Part shown: positions 8,118 to 18,600 of the stretch, piece by piece | Layout: the number at the start of each line of letters is the position of its first letter | Position numbering within the stretch: position 1 is the first letter of the stretch | Source of the DNA: Brassica napus | Lineage: Eukaryota > Streptophyta > Magnoliopsida > Brassicales > Brassicaceae | Assembly (NCBI RefSeq): GCF_020379485.1 | Contig: NC_063434.1 | Location: forward strand, 29,831,401 to 29,895,400 | Length of the DNA: 64,000 nt | Reading direction: 5' to 3' | The notes under the pieces: model-generated | The model's input: only the letters and a program-made list of their open reading frames with translations | The model's database searches: none | What the model was told of the DNA's origin: nothing | Program-made: the position numbers and the translations under genes

Positions 8118-9059
8118 AGGCATAATAAGATCTTAACTAAGATTTTTCTCAACCTCTTTCAATCCGTAAATACTTTGGGTTGATTAATACAACAACACTC
8201 GTTATATACAAATTTCAACATAAGGAGTTCTTCAACAACCAACATAAAAAGTTTTACGTTACTACTAAAACTGAGAAAGACGATTACATTGTGAACCAAG
8301 GATATACCGGAAATAACCCAAAAAAAAAAACAAACAAAGAGTCTTTGTTTCTAAATTTTAAAGTCTCTCCGGTGACATCTATCAAAGTTAGTTTGAGAGT
8401 GAACGCAAGAAAGCATCAATCATCAAGCCTCACTCACAAGCTTCTTCCAAGGACTCGTTTACTGGTTTTAATCCAGTTTTACCATTGCTAGATCTCGAAC
8501 AAGGGCTTTCGTGGACAGCATTAATCAGTGTTCTTGTTTCTTGGGATCATTTTTGTTCTGAACTGCTCCTGCGCTGTGTCGTCCGGTTAATGGCTGTCTC
8601 TCTTCACGAGACAAAGAGCTGACTGCGACGCTGAAGCTTTTTCTCCAAGAAAGGATGAGTTTTGGCCGAGTCAAAGGAAGCTAGAAAGATACTTGGAACA
8701 TAAGCTACCTTGTCACATCATACTTTTTTTCCCTCGTTACTCTGTTTAAAATTTTAAAAGACGTAGGACCCACGTCACAACTCAAAAGAAACCTTTTATC
8801 CTTTCGCAGCAAAATTCTTACAGATAATTCATAAAACAATAGACAAAATTGGTCGGATTGTCCAACAAATAGCCTTCGAAAAAGTTAACCACCAACGAGA
8901 GATTGACATGTGTACTGTAATATACAAACACACTATGGATGTTCAGACACGAATTAATGTGAGTGAATAACAAAACCGTGAACACTCAATAATATGATTT
9001 GATTCCAATTTGTAAAGTCAAATTTAGATCGGAGATCTTGTAATAATTTCTATAAAATA
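8118..9059. other. Intergenic DNA with a possible minus-strand exon remnant
   Basis: No complete gene is visible. The plus-strand frame at 8180-8491 starts with TTG, has no ATG and is probably spurious. Between about 8515 and 8690 the base composition is balanced, and a minus-strand frame stays open for about 50 codons (including KLILSWRKSFSVAVSSLSRE and QPLTGRHSAGAVQNKNDPKK, then a stop). A CTTTCTAG acceptor-like sequence lies at its upstream edge. It could be a terminal exon or a decayed gene piece. I do not recognise it. Confidence 0.3.
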
Positions 9060-9090
9060 TAACGCAAACCCACTTATATTGGCATATTTC

Positions 9091-9292
9091 AGGCCCACGC
9101 TAAGTTTTGTAATGTAAAAGGCCCAACAGGTAAATACCTCAACAATGATCGAGGGTAATCTCGTCATTTAAAGTTTCGAAGGGAGACGAACCAATCCGTC
9201 TTTCGCTCTTACTCGGTCAACAAACCACTCGAAGACGAACACGTGTCACATTGTGGTTGGCTTCACGATGAGCGCATCGGGTGCTATATAAA
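9091..9292 (+). promoter_or_regulatory. Promoter of the ALBA gene (GGCCCA motifs, G-box, TATA)
   Basis: Two GGCCCA motifs (9092-9097; 9120-9127 as GGCCCAAC) resemble the site II elements common in promoters of growth and translation genes and bound by TCP factors. A perfect G-box core CACGTG is at 9240-9245, in the context AACACGTGTC. TATATAAA at 9285-9292 lies 68 bp upstream of the ATG, consistent with a start site near 9315-9325. Functional assignment follows known motif meanings and position. Confidence 0.6.
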
Positions 9293-9359
9293 TGCCGTTA
9301 AGGCCTCATAACGGTTTTCTAATTTCCCGCTAGAAAGAGAAGAGAAGTGAAAGAAGAAG

Positions 9360-9655
9360 ATGGCGATGGAAGTAGCAACACCGGCTTTTGCACCGATCAC
9401 ATCACCGGAGATAAACATCGTCCTCGCTGCGACGGCGAAGAAGGCTTCCGTTGAGACTCACAAGAAGAACAGGATCCAAGTCTCCAACACGAAGAAACCT
9501 TTGTTCTTCTACGTTAATCTCGCCAAGGTTGTTTTTTGTTGATTCGTGTTTGTTAGTATTCCAAAGAGAACAATTGTGTTTTTGATTCTTTATTCGGCTG
9601 ATGCAGAGGTACATTCAGCAACACAACGAGGTCGAGCTCTCTGCGCTTGGAATGG
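9360..9655 (+). CDS. ALBA exons 1 and 2 (5' of the insertion)
   Basis: Exon 1 (9360-9527) encodes 56 residues and ends ..YVNLAK before GTTGTT. Intron 1 (9528-9606) ends ..GATGCAG. Exon 2 (9607-9655) encodes [16 protein letters not shown] plus the first base of the next codon, before GTAATT. If the transcript ended or were mis-spliced inside the LTR, only this N-terminal half of the Alba fold would be made. Confidence 0.88.
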
Positions 9656-12600
9656 GTAATTAATTACATCCTTAATCTTCTTTAAAAGCTTGTTGATGGT
9701 GTGTGTATTTACTTTTAACTGTTTGTGTCATGACCCAAACCCAGGCCCATCTGACATTCAGCGAAGCCCAAAACCATTTCCAGAAGCCCAAGGTATTTTG
9801 TTACAAATACCCACCTTTCCACCTTGTTTTCTCAGAAACTTCAGAAAATAAAGAAGAGTTAGAGAGAGAGTGAACTAAGAAGAAGAAGTGTGATCATTTT
9901 GCAGTGAGTGGGTCGCCGGAGCTCGTCGCCGGAGCAACCGTGTGCCGTGATCACGTTCAGCTCGTCACCCCCGATCAACACCCTAGGTAACTGCCGGAAA
10001 CCGCATGCCTTAAGTTTCAGTTTCGTTTCCGTTTTAGTAAATCGCCCATAACTTCCTAACCACTGCGAATTTCGTGCATGCAAGACCACCATCGTGTTCC
10101 TCTCGTCGAGACGAAGCCGTAGACACCAACCACACCGCAATCGGATCCCGGACGAAGCCGCTAGAGCCTCCCGAAGTTTCGCCTCTGCGCAGGCGTGAAA
10201 CGCACGCGCCATCGCCGTCCGCCGGAGCCACCGCGCATCCCGGCCACTCGCCGCCGTCTCCGACCAACGTTCGCCGGAGCCGCCGTGACCGGCCACCGTC
10301 CGTTCGCCGCCGAGAAGCTGCCGCCGCGTCGCCGCCTCGCCGCCGTCGCTGCCGTTGATTTTTCGGTAAGCCGCCGCCACCCTCCGCCGTCGCCGCCGGT
10401 GACAATTGTCCGGTGACTCGCCGACGACTCGCCAACTCGGCTGAGTCGACCCGGTGAGTCAACTCGGTGACTCGGTTAACCGGTTGGATTGACTGGTTTA
10501 AATTGATTTAGGGTTGGTTAGGTTAAACCGCCGGTTAAAATCAATTGGATTTCGGTTAGGATAAACCGGTTAGATGGATTAATTAATTAATTAATCAATT
10601 GTTGGTTAAGGTAAACCGGATGGTCCAATTGGAATCGATTTCGGTTGAGTTCAACCGGTTGGTTTAAATCAATTCCAATCTGGTCAAGGGTTAACCGGCT
10701 TGGGTCAAAGTTGACCGGGTTGACCTTTGACCAGCGTGTTGACTTTTCCGTAAATCTTGACTAAACCCATTTTAAACCGTTCGAAAGCCGTTCCGACTCA
10801 GAATTTCGCCCTGATTTCAGATTTGGAATCTATTTGAGCAGCTGGAGTTCATAGGTACCACGTCTTCTTGTTGCTAAGGTGAGGGCTTCTCCGTTTAAAT
10901 CCCGAACTAGTTTAGTACTACCATTATGGAAAGTTTAGTTTCGAAACATGATCCGTCTCTGTGAATCGAGTCTGTTTGAGAGTCTTGCTTGTTCATTATT
11001 GATATTGATTGTTAAACCGGAAATAGGATAATAGAGGATTCAACGGTTGATTGAAATGATTGATGTTAAGAACTGTTAAATATATATATATTTATATATG
11101 CTAGTCCATGTGTTGAGATTGCGGGGTGCAGAGGTGATTGCACTAGGCCGCATGTTTGAGAGATCGCGGGGTACGGAGATATCTGTACTAGGCCGTGTGT
11201 TTAGCGGGGTACAGAGACGTTTGTACTAGGCCGCTTTGTTTGTGGAGATTGCGGGGGTACAGAGTGGACTACTGTACTTACGACGCTTGTAGAGTCATAT
11301 ATAATTATATCCTTATAAGGAAATGCGGTATACTATTATCGCATTGGTTGTAGCATGTCTAGTCCACTAGACATATGTTGATTGTTTTGTGTGGTGTAAT
11401 AGACGCCGTGTTTGTTTCATGCTAGAGCTAGGCCTACATTTTAGTAGTGCTATGAACTCAGTCAGTGGTTTGCGGTTTAGCATCCCCATACCTCACTGGG
11501 CGATTCCCCTGTCGCTCACCCCTCTTTATTTCCCCTTTCAGGTGAGACCGATGAGCGGGAGTGATTATACCGGACCGGTGCTTTTGGGCTTTTACTACTA
11601 TCGAGCTTTGGACTTCTATCACTTTTATCGTTTTATCGCTTTTGGGCCTTTGGGCTCCTATCTATCGTTTATGTTATCTCGTATTTCGGACTTTCGGTTT
11701 ATGTCGTACTTTATATTTCGAATGTTATCGTTATTGGGCCTTTAGGCCTTATGATATTGTATTGACTTTTATATTTATAAATGGAGATTTCATAAACTAT
11801 TATTTATCGAATTGTTTTATTATTTCGAAAGTGACGGGTGTCACAGTTTTGGTATCAGAGCGGGGTTCCGTCCCGGCTCCGACCCGGGATGGCGATTTTG
11901 GAGACTTGGTTTTATTCGGTTTTATTCGATTTTAACGGTTTTAGACGATTTCAAAATATTTTCGGAGATTTGGGAATTTTGAAAACAAAAATAAATAGCA
12001 CCTTTCCGTTCGGTATCTCTCCTCTTTAAATGTTTGTATCAAGAATTCAACAGAAGCTTACTTTTTCGCTTTCCTTTCAGATGCCGCCAAGGAGAAGAAC
12101 CACACGTGCCCAGACTGCCAGAGTTGTTAGAGACGATGTAGATGAGCATGAGCAGCCCGCAGTTCCGCCACCCGCGGCTCCACCAGTTGATCAGGATGCA
12201 TTGAGACAGATGGTTCAGGATGCCGCTAGGCAGGCCGCTCAGGAGGCACTTCAGCAGATTGCCCAGGAGACAGCCAGGCAGGCCGCTCAGGAGGCTGCCC
12301 GAGTAGCTGCTCAGGAGGTTGCTCGTCAGATGGCTGCCGTTCAGCAGGGTCCTCAGGTTCAGGTGCAGCAGGGTCCACAGATTCGGGTTCAGCAAGTTCC
12401 ACCGGTTCAGGTTCAGCAGGATCAGCAGATTCCCGCTCAGCATGATCATCAGGATCCCGTTCAGCAGGTTCCCCTTCCTCAGGTTCCACTGCAGCAGGAT
12501 CCAGCTCAGCAGTTTGCTCATGGTGTTCAGGATCTACCGCCACCACCACCGCGACCTCATGTTTACCCAGTTTATGATGAGAGGTTCTACAGGCTGACAT

Positions 12601-15600
12601 GTCAGATGAGGAACATGGATATGGAGCATTTTAGCGGGACAGTGGATGCTGTAGCTGCACATGATTGGAAGTTAGCCTTGCAGCGGAAGCTGGAGATTAT
12701 TGAGTGTCCACCAGAGTTGTCGCTCAGATTGACTATGCAGTATCTTCGTGGAGATGCTCTTATATGGTGGGAAGGAATACGATTGAGTCATTTTGGGCCA
12801 GAGAGGCTTACCTTCGCTGACTTCATTCGAGAGTTTGATAGGAAATACTTTCCGAAGGAAGCTATGGATAGGAAGAAATGCGAGTTCGAGCATGTAAGCC
12901 AGGGAGAGATGTCTATCAGGGAGTATGAGGTTGTGTTCAACCAACTTCGCAGATTTGCTGGAGTGGGCATTTCAGAGGAAGACTTGATCAGGAAGTTTTT
13001 GAGTGGGATGCGAGTGGAGATTCGCAACAGGTGTCGGGTAGTCACCTACCACAGATTGGGAGATTTGGTGGAGAAAGCTGCCGAGCAGGAGGCAGGCTTG
13101 GCGGAGGAGCAGAAACTTACCAAAGCAGTTCAGGTTAAGTCTGGAAAAGCTCCAGAGTCTCAGAGGAGAGCAGGGGACCCGTCGGGATTACCGATATGTC
13201 CTCGTTGCCATCGCAGTCACAGTGGGCAGTGTATGAGGTGTCTTATTTGCGGTAAGATTGGACACATTGCGAAGTTTTGTCGGGTTAAGCCATTGGATAC
13301 GCCACCAGTCAGACAGATTGCAGCACCAGCAGCACCAGCAGCGGCACAGGTCTGTTTTGGCTGTGGTCAGCCAGGTCACTTCATCAGAGATTGTCCGAGG
13401 AGGGGCAATGCGGCACTTCCACCACCACCGAAGCGTCTAGCCATCGCTCCACGTGTGTTTGCGGTTGGAGATCCTCAGGGAGCTGAGCCGATAGCAGGAT
13501 CGGTTTCCGTTGGAGGAGAGTCAGCTTATACCTTATTCGACACGGGAGCTTCTCATAGTTTTGTGAGTCCGCGCTTAGTCCAGTCTTGGTCTTTTCGGGG
13601 AGTCTTTGAACCGAAGGCTAAGCAGATTCAGACTGCCGGTACAGAGAAGTTGGGAGCAGTTGGCATTCATCACGATGTACCAGTTCTACTTGGAGGAGTC
13701 GAGTTGCTCGGAGATTTGACGGAGATGGAGATGAGCTCCTACGATGTTATACTTGGGATGGATTGGTTGTCGCGACATCGAGTAGTCTTGGATTGTCCGA
13801 AGGCAAGAGTTAACATCCCTAGAGAAGAAGGAAAGATCATTTGCGAGGGCATTCAGACACACCAGGAAATTCCTATCGTCTCCATGTTGCGTGCAGAAGA
13901 ATTATTGGAGAGTGGAGCAGAGGGATTTTTGACAACCATTTCGATGGTTAAGGAGGACGGTCAGCAGGAGCTGCATGATATACCAGTGGTCGCCGAGTAC
14001 GAGGATGTCTTTGAGGCTTTAAAAGGGCCACCACCAGCTAGAGCGGACGTACTTACGATAGAAGTAGAGCCAGGAGCAGCACCAGTTTCACGAGCTCCAT
14101 ACCGTCTCGCACCAACTGAGATGGCAGAGTTAAAGAAGCAGTTGGAGGAACTATCTGATAAGGGGTTTATCAGGCCGAGTACGTCACCGTGGGGAGCACC
14201 AGTGTTGTTTGTGAAGAAGAAAGATGGGAGTTTCAGACTTTGTATCGATTACAGAGGTTTGAACAAAGTGACCATCAAGAATAAGTACCCGCTCCCGCGT
14301 ATCGACGAGTTGTTGGACCAGTTGCAGGGAGCTTCATGGTTCTCTAAGATTGACTTGGCATCGGGATACCACCAGATTGCGATAGCTGAGGGAGATGTGC
14401 GGAAGACGGCATTCCGTACCCGTTATGGACATTACGAGTTTGTGGTAATGCCATTTGGGTTGACGAACGCACCGGCAGCATTCATGAAGCTCATGAATGA
14501 TGTGTTTCGAGAGCACTTGGATAAGTGTGTGATCGTCTTCATCGACGACATCTTGGTTTATTCTCGGAGTAGAGAAGAGCACGCTGAACATTTGCGGATT
14601 GTGTTGGGTAAGCTTCGGGAACATCAGTTGTTTGCCAAGCTGAGTAAGTGTAGCTTTTGGCAGAGGAAGATTGGATTTTTGGGTCACGTGGTTTCAGAAG
14701 CAGGAGTTGCCGTAGATCAGGAGAAGATTACCGCCATTTCAGAGTGGCCGACACCTAAGAGTGCAACGGAGATCCGCAGTTTTCTCGGTTTGGCAGGATA
14801 CTACAGAAAGTATGTCAACAGTTTTGCTAGCATTGCAAAGCCAATGACGCGGCTAACAGGAAAAGACGCCGAGTTTGATTGGACAGAGGAATGTTCGGGG
14901 AGTTTCAGTGAGTTGAAGCGACAGCTGACCCATGCGCCAGTTTTGGTACTCCCGAGGCCAGGGATACCATATGATGTTTACACTGATGCGTCAGGCACCG
15001 GATTAGGATGTGTACTGATGCAGGAGGGTCAGGTCATTGCCTATGCATCACGACAGTTGAGGCCTCACGAGGCCAATTATCCTACGCATGATTTGGAGTT
15101 GGCAGCAGTTGTATTTGCATTGAAGATCTGGAGGTCATACTTATATGGAGAGAAGGTGAAGATTTTCACGGATCACCAGAGTCTGAAGTACATATTTACG
15201 CAGGCGGACTTGAATTTGAGGCAGCGTAGATGGATGGAGTTGTTAGCAGACTACAACTTGGAGATCGCATATCATCCGGGAAAGGCTAATCATGTGGCGG
15301 ATGCCTTGAGTAGGCGTAGAAGCGATGTATCGGGAACCAAAGAGGTCCAAGAGCTTACTGGGACACTTGCTAGTCTCAGATTATGTGCAGTTACTGTAGA
15401 GGGAGAGTCAGTTGGAGCTGAGGCTGTAGAGCGGGCAGACTTACTATGGAGGGTACGCAAAGCCCAAGATAATGATGAAGCTTTGTGTAAGCAGATCGAG
15501 ATGGAGAGTATTGGTTATCATACATCCTCCAGCGGGATGTTCATGTACCGAAACCGGGTTTGTGTGCCCAATGATGAGCTGTTAAGAAAGGAGATCTTAC

Positions 15601-18600
15601 GGCAAGCACACCACTCGAGTTTCTCTATTCATCCAGGAAATACCAAGATGTATAGGGATCTGAAGCGATATTACCATTGGCCTGGTATGAAGAGAGATGT
15701 TGCTTCATTTGTATCGCAATGTCAGACGTGTCAGATGGTTAAGGCCGAGCATCAGGTTCCTAGCGGGTTATTGCAAAACCTTCCATTACCGGAGTGGAAA
15801 TGGGACATGGTAACTATGGATTTTGTGACGGGTTTGCCGACTACATCAGGAGGAAAGAATGCCATATGGGTAATCGTGGATAGACTTACGAAGTCAGCCC
15901 ATTTTCTAGCGGTTAAGAAGACAGACAGAGCTGATCAGCTAGCACAGACTTTCATCAGCGAGATTGTGAGATTGCATGGAGTTCCTGTCAGCATTGTATC
16001 GGATCGGGATACAAAGTTCACGTCTGAGTTTTGGAGGGCCTTCCAGAAGGCACTTGGAATAAAGGTTCATATGAGTACGGCGTATCACCCGCAGACAGAT
16101 GGTCAGTCAGAGAGGACAATTCAGACTTTGGAGGATATGCTTAGAGCTTGTGTTTTAGATTGGGAAGGTAGTTGGGTGAAGTATCTACCTCTAGCCGAGT
16201 TTGCCTACAACAACAGCTATCATTCGAGCATTGGGATGGCACCATATGAGGCTCTATATGGTAGGCCTTGTCGCACACCACTTTGTTGGACGGAAGTGGG
16301 AGAGCGACGTGAGATAGAACCAGCCATGGTTCAAGAGACAGTCGAGCAGGTTGAGATGCTCAAGATGCGGCTTAAGGAAGCCCATGACCGTCAGAAGAGT
16401 TATGCAGATAAGCGGCGTAAGGATTTGGAGTTCCAGGTTGGCGACCTGGTATACCTGAAAATGAGGACATTTCAGGGAGGATCTAAGACTCGGAAGCTAA
16501 AGAAGCTTAAACCGAGATATATGGGACCATATCCTATTCTGGAGCGGATTGGAGCAGTTGCTTACCGATTGGATTTATCAGGAGAGTTATCAGATTTCCA
16601 TGATGTGTTCCATGTTTCCGTTTTGAGGAAAGTAGTGAGAGAGCCAGAGCTCATTTTGCAGCAGCCACCTAGAGACCTTGGCAAAGGTTTACGTGGGTTG
16701 TGCCAGCCAGTAGAGATATTGGATCGCCAAGTGAAAGCAGATCATGGTATGATGACAATGTTGGTCAAGGTTCGTTGGGAGAGAGACGGGATTCAGGAGG
16801 AGACCTGGGAGTCCGAGCCCCAAATGAGGATTGATTATCCAGACCTGTTTTGGGGTGTCATTGGAGAGTTTGGTGACTCGAATTCGGGGTCGAATTCCTT
16901 ATTAGTGGGGGAGAGTTGTCATGACCCAAACCCAGGCCCATCTGACATTCAGCGAAGCCCAAAACCATTTCCAGAAGCCCAAGGTATTTTGTTACAAATA
17001 CCCACCTTTCCACCTTGTTTTCTCAGAAACTTCAGAAAATAAAGAAGAGTTAGAGAGAGAGTGAACTAAGAAGAAGAAGTGTGATCATTTTGCAGTGAGT
17101 GGGTCGCCGGAGCTCGTCGCCGGAGCAACCGTGTGCCGTGATCACGTTCAGCTCGTCACCCCCGATCAACACCCTAGGTAACTGCCGGAAACCGCATGCC
17201 TTAAGTTTCAGTTTCGTTTCCGTTTTAGTAAATCGCCCATAACTTCCTAACCACTGCGAATTTCGTGCATGCAAGACCACCATCGTGTTCCTCTCGTCGA
17301 GACGAAGCCGTAGACACCAACCACACCGCAATCGGATCCCGGACGAAGCCGCTAGAGCCTCCCGAAGTTTCGCCTCTGCGCAGGCGTGAAACGCACGCGC
17401 CATCGCCGTCCGCCGGAGCCACCGCGCATCCCGGCCACTCGCCGCCGTCTCCGACCAACGTTCGCCGGAGCCGCCGTGACCGGCCACCGTCCGTTCGCCG
17501 CCGAGAAGCTGCCGCCGCGTCGCCGCCTCGCCGCCGTCGCTGCCGTTGATTTTTCGGTAAGCCGCCGCCACCCTCCGCCGTCGCCGCCGGTGACAATTGT
17601 CCGGTGACTCGCCGACGACTCGCCAACTCGGCTGAGTCGACCCGGTGAGTCAACTCGGTGACTCGGTTAACCGGTTGGATTGACTGGTTTAAATTGATTT
17701 AGGGTTGGTTAGGTTAAACCGCCGGTTAAAATCAATTGGATTTCGGTTAGGATAAACCGGTTAGATGGATTAATTAATTAATTAATCAATTGTTGGTTAA
17801 GGTAAACCGGATGGTCCAATTGGAATCGATTTCGGTTGAGTTCAACCGGTTGGTTTAAATCAATTCCAATCTGGTCAAGGGTTAACCGGCTTGGGTCAAA
17901 GTTGACCGGGTTGACCTTTGACCAGCGTGTTGACTTTTCCGTAAATCTTGACTAAACCCATTTTAAACCGTTCGAAAGCCGTTCCGACTCAGAATTTCGC
18001 CCTGATTTCAGATTTGGAATCTATTTGAGCAGCTGGAGTTCATAGGTACCACGTCTTCTTGTTGCTAAGGTGAGGGCTTCTCCGTTTAAATCCCGAACTA
18101 GTTTAGTACTACCATTATGGAAAGTTTAGTTTCGAAACATGATCCGTCTCTGTGAATCGAGTCTGTTTGAGAGTCTTGCTTGTTCATTATTGATATTGAT
18201 TGTTAAACCGGAAATAGGATAATAGAGGATTCAACGGTTGATTGAAATGATTGATGTTAAGAACTGTTAAATATATATATATTTATATATGCTAGTCCAT
18301 GTGTTGAGATTGCGGGGTGCAGAGGTGATTGCACTAGGCCGCATGTTTGAGAGATCGCGGGGTACGGAGATATCTGTACTAGGCCGTGTGTTTAGCGGGG
18401 TACAGAGACGTTTGTACTAGGCCGCTTTGTTTGTGGAGATTGCGGGGGTACAGAGTGGACTACTGTACTTACGACGCTTGTAGAGTCATATATAATTATA
18501 TCCTTATAAGGAAATGCGGTATACTATTATCGCATTGGTTGTAGCATGTCTAGTCCACTAGACATATGTTGATTGTTTTGTGTGGTGTAATAGACGCCGT

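Noticed and set aside
8180..8491. 103-codon plus-strand gene
   Set aside because: It starts with TTG, lacks ATG and has Lys/Asn/Thr low-complexity composition typical of AT-rich non-coding DNA.
9859..10462. ORFs of 173, 142, 94 and 73 codons in the LTR, repeated at 17050-17653
   Set aside because: They overlap one another on both strands in a CCG/CGCC-rich block, have Arg/Ala/Pro-biased shadow composition and no domain, so they are compositional artefacts of the GC-rich LTR.
11389..12029. Plus-strand ORFs of 118, 124 and 63 codons at the end of the 5' LTR and in the leader
   Set aside because: The Phe/Tyr/Leu-rich frames cross the LTR end and PBS, and the 118-codon frame is duplicated in the 3' LTR. 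No domain or credible start context is seen.
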